DNA of 18,109 nt, from positions 1 to 18,109 of the forward strand of contig JBKBYG010000031.1 of the NCBI GenBank assembly GCA_046313435.1, read 5' to 3'. Positions 8,164 through 16,100 of this stretch are shown piece after piece. Source of the stretch: JBKBYG01 sp046313435. GTDB taxonomy: Bacteria > Pseudomonadota > Alphaproteobacteria > Rickettsiales > Arcanibacteraceae. Positions within the stretch are counted from its first letter, which is position 1. Each line of letters begins with the position of its first letter. Below the pieces are notes generated by a model. The model was not told where the DNA came from. It saw nothing but the letters and a program-made list of their open reading frames with translations, and did no database searches. Both the position numbers and the translations under genes were made by a program.

Positions 8164-8913
8164 ATGCCTTGTCATATCAAACTGGAAAATGTTACCTTAA
8201 AATTTCGAAAACTGACAAATATGGAAAATAATTTGAAGGAAAATTTTGTCAAATTTTTTCTTAATTTAGGGCAGAAAATATACAATGAAACAGTATTAGA
8301 AATACTTCAAAATATTAATTTTGAATTAGTTAAAGGAGACAGGCTTGCAATTATTGGGAGAAATGGTGCAGGTAAAAGTACTTTACTTAGAACTATATGT
8401 GGAATTTACAAACCTCAAGAAGGGAAAGTTTTAGTGAAAGGGCGGATATCTTCTTTAATAGAACTTGGTCTTGGTTTTAACCCTGAACTTACTGGACGAG
8501 AGAATATTTATTTAAATGGTCTATTATCAGGCTTTTCAGAAAATGAAATTAAAGAAAAGGAACAACAAATAATAGATTTTGCTGATATTGGAAGTTTTAT
8601 TGATACGCAAACAAAATATTATTCAACCGGTATGAATATGCGTCTAAGTTTTAGTGTAGCAACAAGTATCGATCCTGACATATTAGTAATTGATGAGTTA
8701 TTTGCTGGAGGTGATATAGGGTTTATTGAAAAATCTTCAAAAAAACTTGATGAGCTTCGTGATAAATCAAATATATTTATAGTAAGCCCTCACGATATGA
8801 ATTACGTAAGACAATATTGTAATAAAATCCTATATCTTAAAGATAGAAGAATTGAGTATTTTGGGCAAGATATTGAGCATGGGATTAATGCCTATATTCA
8901 AGATATGATATAA
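8164..8913 (+). CDS. wzt: ABC polysaccharide exporter ATPase (Wzt/KpsT-like, no carbohydrate-binding domain)
   Basis: A 249-residue nucleotide-binding subunit that powers the adjacent permease. Walker A is GRNGAGKST (65-73), the ABC signature YSTGMNMR (153-160) and Walker B DILVIDE (172-178) with catalytic E178; the H-loop histidine is H210. LGLGFNPELTGRENI (101-115) is the hallmark of polysaccharide exporters. The protein stops right after the ATPase core, so it lacks the ~170-residue C-terminal glycan-binding domain of E. coli O8/O9a Wzt. This suggests export without recognition of a chain-end cap, as in KpsT. The residue before H210 is P instead of the usual S. The N-terminus has about 20 extra residues between its first strand and VLEILQN. 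The stop codon directly abuts the stop of the convergent next gene. Confidence 0.85.
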   Translation: MPCHIKLENVTLKFRKLTNMENNLKENFVKFFLNLGQKIYNETVLEILQNINFELVKGDRLAIIGRNGAGKSTLLRTICGIYKPQEGKVLVKGRISSLIELGLGFNPELTGRENIYLNGLLSGFSENEIKEKEQQIIDFADIGSFIDTQTKYYSTGMNMRLSFSVATSIDPDILVIDELFAGGDIGFIEKSSKKLDELRDKSNIFIVSPHDMNYVRQYCNKILYLKDRRIEYFGQDIEHGINAYIQDMI

Positions 8914-10770
8914 TTACATAGTAATTTTAGATTTAGGTGAAAAATTAGCAATTAATTTTTTACTATTTTCTGTATAAGTTGTGCAGCCTTCACAATAGTA
9001 AGTTCCACTTTCTGGAGTCTCTTTATAGAAAGGTGGAATTATATTATCTTTAAAGTTAATTTGACCATCTTTAATATTACAATAATATTTTTTATTATCA
9101 AAATTAAATTCAATAGTTGTGTCCACTGAATTTTCTAAAATATTATCATTATCAATTAATTTAGTACCTAATCTTATTCTAACCTCATACGGTTCTTTTC
9201 GGATCTCGATAATAAAGGATTTAGTTTTATCTGATTTAAAATCTTTCCCTCTTTGATTATATATAAAAACATTAGCATTATGATGAGTATTTGATTCTTC
9301 GTCAAAACATTGACTATCATTAAAACTTAAAATTCTTTCATAAGTTTGAGGTATTATAATATTCTTTGGAAATAGAGGCTGACCTCTAACTGATTCTGTC
9401 CACGAAGATTTTTGTTCTTTTTCAGTATTCTCTTCTTTAACTATTTGCGTTTTCCAATCTTCAATATTTTTTCTAAAAATATTTGCAATTTCTAGGTCAC
9501 TTTGCACTAGGCAATTTTTTATTATATGAATACTTGCTCCTATAGTTTCCTTTAGGCTTTCTAAGCTTAGTGGATTTTCACCAACCGTTATAACCAAAGC
9601 GTTTGTATCATAAAATGAAAGTACTGATTCTAAAATTCTTTGAATTCTTTGTTTTTGATTTTCAGCTATATCATTAAGTAAATTACTTTTTTTAAAATCC
9701 TTTATTAGTTTTTGAGTAGCTTCATAAGTTTTAACTCCATAAATTTCTGAATTCCCGCTTTCTCTGATTATACCGCATAAACTTGTGCATCCTTGAGCAG
9801 AACTATTAAAATTTATAATATTAGAAGCGACAGATATATTACAATAAGTGGTTTTTTTCTGATTTTCGTCTACTGCGAGAAGTTCAATATAATTTCCAAC
9901 CTTAGCCATAATATAAAAATTGCTAGTATGGGTAGATGTTAGAATATTGACTCTTTTACTGTTCTTATCAATTTTATAAGCAATACTATATTTTGAGCTA
10001 ATTTGTTGACCAGTGTTAAGATGTTGATATGCTCTACGTCCATCACGTTGATCGTCAAAGCCAAAATAAAGATCCCCATTTTTATCATAATATGGCAAAG
10101 CTTTAGCAACATAGTTATAAGTATTATTACTTATTGCTAATTCATATATTGCTTCAAAAGCTTGATTTGCAGTAGCTGCTTCACCGTTTAAAGCCTGATC
10201 TAGCAAAGATTTAAATAAAGGTTCCTGCTCTGTAGTTATGTAAAATGGCTTTGTGATGCTGAAATCTTTTTTATGCAAGGTTTTTTCAAAACGTTGATTA
10301 GCTTCAATTCTTAAACGTTTAGCATCTAATCTTTTTGGATTGATAAATGATGTTTCAATCCCAGCATGAGTTATTTTATTATCCTGAATTGTGACAAGCT
10401 CTGTATCTTTTCCTTCTTCATTTAATATATAGGCTTTAGCTTTTGCACCTGAAGTAATAATATATTTTTTCTCATCTTTATCCAACGTGTAAGTAATTTG
10501 TTTTTCTAAATCATCAGGATTATCTGGATGACCCCAAATAATTATCCCATTTTTATTTGAAATTAGCTTATATTCCTTTTGACCGGAAATTTGCTTCAAA
10601 CTCTTAGATATATCAGAAATTTCATTTATGCATTTTGATAGTTTTTCCTGTGGAGCTTTACTTGTGCAAAGAGTACGATAATTTAAAATAAGAGAACGAA
10701 GTTTTTTTAGATTTTCTTCAATATTTTCTTGGTCTATAACTTTAGGGCTATCTAGTGTGCTGTCCTCCAT
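8914..10770 (-). CDS. Uncharacterised 618-residue protein with C-terminal CxxC
   Basis: I do not recognise this protein. It has no signal peptide and no membrane segment and is mostly hydrophilic. Residues 14-65 look helical; 66-135 and 265-345 look beta-rich. H281 is followed by two hydrophobic strands (FYIMAK, YIELLAVDEN) and then by a Cys-rich turn, GCTSLCGI (327-334). Residues 445-460 are a charged linker, after which comes another beta-rich part ending in YYCEGC with CxxC at 593-596. The start ATG immediately follows the TAA of the 341-residue gene, with GGAAGAAG just upstream, so the two are almost certainly co-translated. A secreted or host-directed protein is conceivable because unsignalled, weakly conserved pairs of this kind are common in Rickettsiales, but nothing seen proves it. 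Confidence 0.7.
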   Translation of the reverse strand: MEDSTLDSPKVIDQENIEENLKKLRSLILNYRTLCTSKAPQEKLSKCINEISDISKSLKQISGQKEYKLISNKNGIIIWGHPDNPDDLEKQITYTLDKDEKKYIITSGAKAKAYILNEEGKDTELVTIQDNKITHAGIETSFINPKRLDAKRLRIEANQRFEKTLHKKDFSITKPFYITTEQEPLFKSLLDQALNGEAATANQAFEAIYELAISNNTYNYVAKALPYYDKNGDLYFGFDDQRDGRRAYQHLNTGQQISSKYSIAYKIDKNSKRVNILTSTHTSNFYIMAKVGNYIELLAVDENQKKTTYCNISVASNIINFNSSAQGCTSLCGIIRESGNSEIYGVKTYEATQKLIKDFKKSNLLNDIAENQKQRIQRILESVLSFYDTNALVITVGENPLSLESLKETIGASIHIIKNCLVQSDLEIANIFRKNIEDWKTQIVKEENTEKEQKSSWTESVRGQPLFPKNIIIPQTYERILSFNDSQCFDEESNTHHNANVFIYNQRGKDFKSDKTKSFIIEIRKEPYEVRIRLGTKLIDNDNILENSVDTTIEFNFDNKKYYCNIKDGQINFKDNIIPPFYKETPESGTYYCEGCTTYTENSKKLIANFSPKSKITM

Positions 10771-11796
10771 TTAACTTCTTCCAAGGTTGTTTTTACCATT
10801 TCTACAATCGTCACAATCAATTTCGAATTCAGCAGAAGAAACCTTATCTTGGAAAGATTTTGTATCAACATTTTGATCGGATTTTAAATTAGAGTTGCTA
10901 TTTAATATATATGCATATCTATCACTAATTTTCGTTAATTTGCTGTCTTGGGGTCTTTTAATTTCTTTTAAATCTGGCATTGAAGTAATACTTTCTACTT
11001 TTGACGAGCTTGTCTTTGATTCAGCTACTTTTTTTTGGTCTTTAACTTGACTATCTTTATTATATTCACCTTTAGAGAGTTCATTTATGTTATTATTTGC
11101 CTGAAGTAACCTATTTTCACCAGCATTTCCTATCTTTTGAAATGAGAATAATTTAGTAGGCCCGATTGTATTGGTGATGATAAAAGCTATATTGCCACTT
11201 ATATCCTTAAAAACATTTTTAGTTTTAGAAAAGCTAGAAATTAACATCGAACTGAGAGAGTTATTGCGCTGCGCTTGAGGTATGTTGTTTGTTCGAGCGT
11301 TTTTAAGCCTTTGTTGATTTATATTTTTTAATTGCTGTTTAAAGTTATTTTCAAATTCTTTTGCTAAATCTTTAGATTCAAATTGTTTATCCATTAACTG
11401 TTGGAGACTGCGTAAAGCTGCAAACATAGCAACATATTCTTTCATATGGCGCTTGCTTTTAATAGCAGAAATAGGGGTGATTTCCTCAAAGGCTTTTTCG
11501 TATTCGGTTGTTAATGCTTTCAATTCTTCTTCTGATGTAACATTTTGAAGCTTTTTGAAAAGATTCTTTACGCTATATTTTTGAATTTTTTGTTCTATTG
11601 CAATTTCGTGAGCGGATCTTTCTGAGTCTTCATGCTCCAATTTATCATCAAATAAATTATATACATTTATTAGATTCTGAATCTCTTTTTCAATTTGAGT
11701 TTGATCAATATGAACTTTAGCATGATAAATACTATCAGAATCATTATTATATTTACTGGTGAATTTTTCTACAAAACTAGCTAAAGCAGTTGACAT
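10771..11796 (-). CDS. Uncharacterised 341-residue helical protein with C-terminal CxxC
   Basis: I do not recognise this protein. Residues 30-165 are charged and helical with coiled-coil character (EKEIQNLINVYNLF, SEEELKALTTEYEKAFEEI, QKQLKN-like stretches). Residues 166-190 are Q/N/S-rich, and 200-215 form one short hydrophobic patch (IAFIITNTI) too weak to call a membrane helix. Residues 235-320 are polar and probably disordered. The tail ends in CDDCRNG, giving CxxC at 328-331 ten residues from the end. It is the first gene of a two-gene unit with the 618-residue protein, and both share the terminal CxxC. The ATG at 11796 has AGAG upstream, and a promoter-like sequence lies at 11864-11891. 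Confidence 0.7.
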   Translation of the reverse strand: MSTALASFVEKFTSKYNNDSDSIYHAKVHIDQTQIEKEIQNLINVYNLFDDKLEHEDSERSAHEIAIEQKIQKYSVKNLFKKLQNVTSEEELKALTTEYEKAFEEITPISAIKSKRHMKEYVAMFAALRSLQQLMDKQFESKDLAKEFENNFKQQLKNINQQRLKNARTNNIPQAQRNNSLSSMLISSFSKTKNVFKDISGNIAFIITNTIGPTKLFSFQKIGNAGENRLLQANNNINELSKGEYNKDSQVKDQKKVAESKTSSSKVESITSMPDLKEIKRPQDSKLTKISDRYAYILNSNSNLKSDQNVDTKSFQDKVSSAEFEIDCDDCRNGKNNLGRS

Positions 11797-11863
11797 TAAA
11801 TTACTCTTTAATATTCAGGTTTAAGAAAAAAAGCTTTTTTTTATAATTTTATAAGATAAAAAG

Positions 11864-11891
11864 AATATATAATTTTATTATTTTACTTCAA
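11864..11891 (-). promoter_or_regulatory. Predicted promoter of the two-gene unknown operon
   Basis: On the minus strand TTGAAG (11891-11886), a 16-nt spacer and TATATT (11869-11864) form a fair sigma70-type promoter, starting transcription near 11857 and leaving a ~60-nt leader. Its -10 overlaps by two bases the TATAAT of the plus-strand gene. In so AT-rich a region chance matches are common. Confidence 0.4.
11868..11873 (+). promoter_or_regulatory. Predicted -10 element of the MauE-like gene
   Basis: A perfect TATAAT sits 30 bp before the ATG at 11903, with no convincing -35 in front of it. The leader would be about 23 nt and would contain the AGGAA ribosome site. Confidence 0.3.
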
Positions 11892-11902
11892 TAGGAAACA
11901 TC

Positions 11903-12409
11903 ATGAAAGAAAATATTTTAGATAACCGCAAACCATTATCAAATTATAAGCCACTTATTGTAATTATAACTATAATTCTTTTGGCTAGCTTTGCTTTAGA
12001 AATATCTACAATTGAAAAAAACAGTATGAATATAATGAGAAATTTTATGGGATTATTCTTTACTATATTTTCAATGTTTAAATTATTTAATATTGAAGGA
12101 TTCGTAAAGGGCTTCAAGAAATATGATCTACTCTCAATAAAATTCAACAATTATGGATACGTTTATCCTTATATTGAGCTTATTCTAGGATTAGGCTATT
12201 TAAGCAATGCTAGTCCTATATTAGTTAATTCAGTTAGCTTCATCGTAATGAGTGCAAGTGCATATTCAGTAATTAAATCTATTAAGCAAGGGTTAGATTT
12301 AAGATGTGCATGTCTTGGGACAATGTTAAATGTCCCACTTAGTACGGTAAGCGTTATAGAAAATGTGGGAATGAGCGCAATGTCATTATTAATGTTATTT
12401 AATATGTAG
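11903..12409 (+). CDS. MauE/DoxX-like redox-associated membrane protein
   Basis: A 168-residue membrane protein with four or five helices (about 17-35, 47-64, 87-101, 105-125 and 146-167). The stretch F67-x-x-x-F-x-x-YDLLS and YPYIELILGLGYL (88-100), followed by LRCACLGTMLNVPLSTV (133-149) and IENVGM, matches the MauE-type family. Members carry a CxC (here C135, C137) and are linked to disulfide or redox handling of exported proteins, MauE itself being needed for methylamine dehydrogenase maturation. No mau genes are present, so the substrate is unknown. The start is fixed by AGGAA six nt before the ATG. It is divergent from the CxxC-bearing operon and convergent with htrA. Confidence 0.75.
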   Translation: MKENILDNRKPLSNYKPLIVIITIILLASFALEISTIEKNSMNIMRNFMGLFFTIFSMFKLFNIEGFVKGFKKYDLLSIKFNNYGYVYPYIELILGLGYLSNASPILVNSVSFIVMSASAYSVIKSIKQGLDLRCACLGTMLNVPLSTVSVIENVGMSAMSLLMLFNM

Positions 12410-12444
12410 AAATATCATTTCTCATCTAATTACTACGTTGTCGT

Positions 12445-12476
12445 TAGAGAGCATGATTGGATCAATATGCTCTCTA
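12445..12476. terminator. Hairpin between convergent genes, possible bidirectional terminator
   Basis: A perfect 10-bp inverted repeat, TAGAGAGCAT / ATGCTCTCTA, encloses a further ATTG / CAAT pairing with one bulged G and a 3-nt loop. It lies 35 bp after the MauE-like gene and 36 bp beyond the htrA stop. Neither side has a U-tract, so it is not a classic intrinsic terminator; it could equally protect transcript ends. Confidence 0.5.
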
Positions 12477-12512
12477 TAGGATAGGATAATATTGTAATGT
12501 TGTCTAAGCCCT

Positions 12513-13991
12513 TTATTTAGCAATAGGTAATGTTATGAATACATAATTCCCATTCCTATTTAATTGGCATAAAATAGATTTTCTATTATCTGCTAAAGCT
12601 TTTTTTATAGCCTTATCTAAGTCTTCAATATTGTTTAAAGGTTGCTGATTAACTGTAGTGATTATATCACCCCGTTGTAATCCTCTTTTAAGCCATAATC
12701 CTGATTTAGCAAACTTAGTTATAATTAAACCTGTCTGTTTAATAGGCAAATTATAGTTTTCACGAGTTTCTGGAGTTATCTTACTAAAGTAGATACCGTA
12801 AAATTCTTTACTTTCATTACGGTTGCCTAAAGAATTATCTTCCTCGCCTAAAACTCCATCTTTAGCATAATTTTCATTAAGTTCAGCTAAATTAACATTT
12901 ACTGTTTTTTCAGAGCCATTACGTAATAGTTTAATTTCAACCTTTTTGCCAATAGGGGTCTCCGCGACTAGTCGTGGAAGTTTTCTTGTAGTCGTAACGT
13001 CTTTGTTATCAAATTTCAAAATAACATCACCAGCTTGAATATGTGCTTTATCAGCAGGACTATCTTTACTAACCTCTGCAACTAATGCTCCTTTTGCCTC
13101 TTTAAGACCTAAGCTTTCACTAACTTCTTCATCAACAGGCTGGATTTTAACCCCAAGCCAACTACGTTGAACCTTACCAGTAGTTCTTAATTGCTCAATA
13201 ATCGATCTAGCTAGTGAAGAGGGAGTGGCAAATCCAATACCTACGTTTCCTCCAGCTTCAGAAGGCGAAAAAATCGCAGTATTTATGCCTATAACTTCGC
13301 CTTTCATATTAAACATTGGTCCACCTGAATTGCCTTTATTAATAGCAGCATCTGTTTGAATGAAATTATCTACTATTCCACCTGCATTAATATCGCGCAT
13401 GCGAGCTGATATTATACCTGCTGTAACAGTGCCACCTAGTCCAAAAGGGTTACCGATTGCTAATACCCATTCTCCGACCCTAGCACTATCTGAGTCACCA
13501 AATGTTACGGTAGGAAGATTATCACTTTCGACCTTAAGCAATGCCAAATCAGTCTTAATATCGAAGCCTATTAATTTGGCTTTTAATTGCTTATCATTAT
13601 AAAGTTTAACTGTAATTTCTTCTGCTTCTGCTATTACATGATGGTTTGTTACTATATAACCAGATTGATCAATAATAAAGCCTGATCCAAGTGAGACAGC
13701 TTTCCTTGAGTTTTGGCGGTCATCCCCATCCATATTTGGAGGTATTAAACCGAATCTTTCAAAAAAATCGTAGAAATCTTCAAAAGGAGATCCTTCAGGC
13801 ATGTTTGAAAATCTTTTATTAGTAAAAGAAATTTTTTGGGTTGTAGAAATATTGACAACTGCAGGAGTTAATTGTTCAACTAAATCTGCAAATCCTTCAG
13901 GGCCAATAGCAGTCGATCTTGCAACAGCTAAATCCGTCATTAACATTAAAATTATAAGTTTAAATATTAAAAACAATTTCAATTTAGACAT
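12513..13991 (-). CDS. htrA: Periplasmic serine protease HtrA (DegP/DegQ family)
   Basis: A 492-residue protease-chaperone that degrades misfolded periplasmic and envelope proteins. A signal peptide occupies about residues 1-24, with a probable cut after AVA. The trypsin-like domain carries the triad H118 (TNHHVI), D148 (KTDLALLK) and S222 (GNSGGP). PDZ1 follows at about 262-355 (SWLGVKIQPV, GDVIL) and PDZ2 at about 395-488 (GLQRGDIITTVNQQPL). The length and two PDZ domains fit DegP/DegQ. The ATG has AGGA ten nt upstream. It starts 22 bp after hflC and is probably the last gene of hflK-hflC-htrA, joining membrane and periplasmic quality control in one unit. Confidence 0.95.
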   Translation of the reverse strand: MSKLKLFLIFKLIILMLMTDLAVARSTAIGPEGFADLVEQLTPAVVNISTTQKISFTNKRFSNMPEGSPFEDFYDFFERFGLIPPNMDGDDRQNSRKAVSLGSGFIIDQSGYIVTNHHVIAEAEEITVKLYNDKQLKAKLIGFDIKTDLALLKVESDNLPTVTFGDSDSARVGEWVLAIGNPFGLGGTVTAGIISARMRDINAGGIVDNFIQTDAAINKGNSGGPMFNMKGEVIGINTAIFSPSEAGGNVGIGFATPSSLARSIIEQLRTTGKVQRSWLGVKIQPVDEEVSESLGLKEAKGALVAEVSKDSPADKAHIQAGDVILKFDNKDVTTTRKLPRLVAETPIGKKVEIKLLRNGSEKTVNVNLAELNENYAKDGVLGEEDNSLGNRNESKEFYGIYFSKITPETRENYNLPIKQTGLIITKFAKSGLWLKRGLQRGDIITTVNQQPLNNIEDLDKAIKKALADNRKSILCQLNRNGNYVFITLPIAK

Positions 13992-14013
13992 AAATTATAA
14001 TCCTATTTAAATT

Positions 14014-14868
14014 TTATTTATTATTATCAAAAAATTTTAAAAAATCATTTGTAGGTGAAATAACTAACTTAGTATTGCTTTTATCAAATACTTGTTTGTA
14101 AGCTTGTAAACTTCTATAGAAAGCAAAGAATTCAGGATCTTGGTTAAAAGTATCAGCAAAAATTTTACTTGAAATAGCATCGCCTTCCCCGCGAGTAATC
14201 TCTGCTTGTTTCTGTGCTTCAGCAATGAGTACTTTTCTATCCTTATCTGCTCTTGATTTAATGCGTTGTGCTTCTTCAGCGCCTTCCGCTCTAAATTCTT
14301 TGGCTTCTTTATCGCGATCAGTCTGCATTCTTTTATAGACAGCATTGCTGTTTTCTTTTGGTAGGTCTGCTCTAAGTATACGTACATCTATTACCTCTAT
14401 ACCAAAATTTTTCACCTGCTGATTGACTTGCTGTTCAATTTTTTTCATTATTTCAGATCTTTTATCGCTAAGCAACGCTGAAAAAGGAATTTCACCTATT
14501 ATTTGTCTTAGTGAAGGATCTAAAATTGAATTAAGTCTTGTGCGTAAGCCTGACTCATCTCTAACTGTAGTATAAAATTGCCTTGGATCAATGATTCTAT
14601 ATTTTGCAAACGCATTAATTATTAATCTTTTACGATCTTTCGCAATAACTTCTTTTTCATCGGATACTAAATTTAAGATGCGTTTATCAAAGTAACTAAT
14701 AGTTTGAATCAAAGGAAGTTTAAAATGTAATCCTGGTTCTTTTTCTGCTTTAACTACCTCACCAAATTGGAAAACTAAAGCTTGTTTTCTTTCATCTACA
14801 ATATATATAGAATTTGATATAACTATTATAAAGGCTATAGTTATAAAATATAATAAAGATTTACTCAT
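14014..14868 (-). CDS. hflC: HflC, SPFH-domain regulator of FtsH
   Basis: A 284-residue membrane-anchored SPFH/prohibitin protein that assembles with HflK into a periplasmic cage around the AAA protease FtsH and modulates its activity. A single N-terminal helix (about 4-22) is followed by the SPFH opening DERKQALVFQFGEVV, the PGLHFKLP motif near 45 and FDKRIL. The charged coiled-coil half contains the conserved RxQxDRDKEAKEFRAEGAEEA region, and the family hallmark GEGDA is seen near 227. The ATG follows the hflK stop by 2 nt, so translation is likely coupled. Confidence 0.95.
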   Translation of the reverse strand: MSKSLLYFITIAFIIVISNSIYIVDERKQALVFQFGEVVKAEKEPGLHFKLPLIQTISYFDKRILNLVSDEKEVIAKDRKRLIINAFAKYRIIDPRQFYTTVRDESGLRTRLNSILDPSLRQIIGEIPFSALLSDKRSEIMKKIEQQVNQQVKNFGIEVIDVRILRADLPKENSNAVYKRMQTDRDKEAKEFRAEGAEEAQRIKSRADKDRKVLIAEAQKQAEITRGEGDAISSKIFADTFNQDPEFFAFYRSLQAYKQVFDKSNTKLVISPTNDFLKFFDNNK

Positions 14869-14870
14869 TT

Positions 14871-15968
14871 TTATTGTCCATTAATTTTGTTTGATAATTG
14901 TGGAAGTGGTAGATATGAAACGGTATTTTTATCTAAATTCTTATCAATGATAATTTTTTCCATATCTTTTAAAACTGATTCCATAGTTTCTAAATATAGT
15001 CTCTGTTTTGTAACCTGCTTTGAAATCTTGTACTGATCATAAATTGCATTGAATCTACTAACTTCACCAGTTGCAATTGCAACAACTTCTTGTTTATAAG
15101 CTTCCGCATCTTGAACAATTCTTGATGCCTCTCCGCGTGCTCTAGGTATAATATCATTATGATATGCTTGAGCTTGGTTAATTTCGCGTTCTTTATCTGC
15201 CCGAGCAGTTTGTACATCCCTAAATGCATCAATTACTTCAGAAGGTGGATCTACTCTTGCCATTCTCAGGTTAGTAATTGCAATTCCAGAATTATATGAA
15301 TCTAAAATACTTTGCAGTAAGCCTTTGGTGGTTAGTTCAATGTTAGATTTGCCCTCTGTCAAAGGTGCTGCAATTGGATTACTACCTATTACTTCGCGCA
15401 TTGCACTTTCAGCAGCACTTCTCACAGTTTCTTGAGGGTTAGCAACATTAAATATATAATCTTCAATATTACTTATTTTCCATTGTACTACAAAATTTAC
15501 ATCAATTATGTTCTCATCGCCTGTAAGCATTAAACTTTTTTCAGGCTGAACTTTTAGCAAGTTAGACCTTTGATTATAGTTTTTTTCAGAAGAATTCGTA
15601 AATCCTATTTCTTCACTTTCAACCCTATCCACTTTAGCTTTTAAAGATGTTTCAAAAGGCTCAGGTAGGTGGTAATTTAGACCAGCTTGACTAACTCTAG
15701 AGAATTTACCAAACCTTAAAACTACTGCTTGTTCTCCTTCTTCAACTTTATATAAGCCTGTAATGAGCCACGCACCTAAAAGCCCTAAAGCTATTAGTGC
15801 AAAAATTTTACCATTATTATCGGGAGATTTTTCTTTATTGAATAAATTTTTAAATTTTTCCCTTGAATTCTTTATAAACTCCTCAAGCTCCTTGTTAGTA
15901 GGTTTATTAGATCCCCAAGGAGATTGATTGTTTGAATTGTTATCTTTATCGTTATTATTCCAAGGCAT
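14871..15968 (-). CDS. hflK: HflK, SPFH-domain partner of HflC
   Basis: A 365-residue SPFH protein, partner of HflC in the FtsH-regulating complex. The N-terminus is Asn/Asp-rich and cytoplasmic (MPWNNNDKDN), a typical HflK feature, with one membrane helix at about 54-75. The SPFH domain opens with EEGEQAVVLRFGKF and shows AGLNYHLPEP. The coiled-coil part includes VQTARADKEREINQA and PRARGEA. An in-frame TTG at 15980 would add four residues, but the ATG at 15968 is preferred because GGAAAA lies just upstream and MPWN is where homologues start. It is the first gene of the hflK-hflC-htrA unit, divergent from mrp across ~130 bp. Confidence 0.95.
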   Translation of the reverse strand: MPWNNNDKDNNSNNQSPWGSNKPTNKELEEFIKNSREKFKNLFNKEKSPDNNGKIFALIALGLLGAWLITGLYKVEEGEQAVVLRFGKFSRVSQAGLNYHLPEPFETSLKAKVDRVESEEIGFTNSSEKNYNQRSNLLKVQPEKSLMLTGDENIIDVNFVVQWKISNIEDYIFNVANPQETVRSAAESAMREVIGSNPIAAPLTEGKSNIELTTKGLLQSILDSYNSGIAITNLRMARVDPPSEVIDAFRDVQTARADKEREINQAQAYHNDIIPRARGEASRIVQDAEAYKQEVVAIATGEVSRFNAIYDQYKISKQVTKQRLYLETMESVLKDMEKIIIDKNLDKNTVSYLPLPQLSNKINGQ

Positions 15969-16012
15969 GGTTTTTTCCAAATTTATATTTATAGTTTTAT
16001 TGATTATGTGGT

Positions 16013-16041
16013 TTATTATTATAAATTAATAGCTATATAAT
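16013..16041 (+). promoter_or_regulatory. Predicted mrp promoter
   Basis: TTATTA (16013-16018), a 17-nt spacer and a perfect TATAAT (16036-16041) lie 59 bp before the mrp ATG. Transcription would start near 16048. The -35 is only a 4/6 match and the region is very AT-rich. Confidence 0.4.
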
Positions 16042-16100
16042 AGGTTCATACTATTTTTTCTAATAATTAAAATAATTAAATTTAAAAAATTTTCAAGGAA

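Noticed and set aside
13360..14010. Plus-strand frames opposite htrA
   Set aside because: Antisense shadows of a gene with an intact catalytic triad and two PDZ domains.
14064..15232. Minus-strand frames inside hflC (14064-14387) and hflK (14990-15232)
   Set aside because: Same-strand, out-of-frame shadows of clearly recognised SPFH genes.
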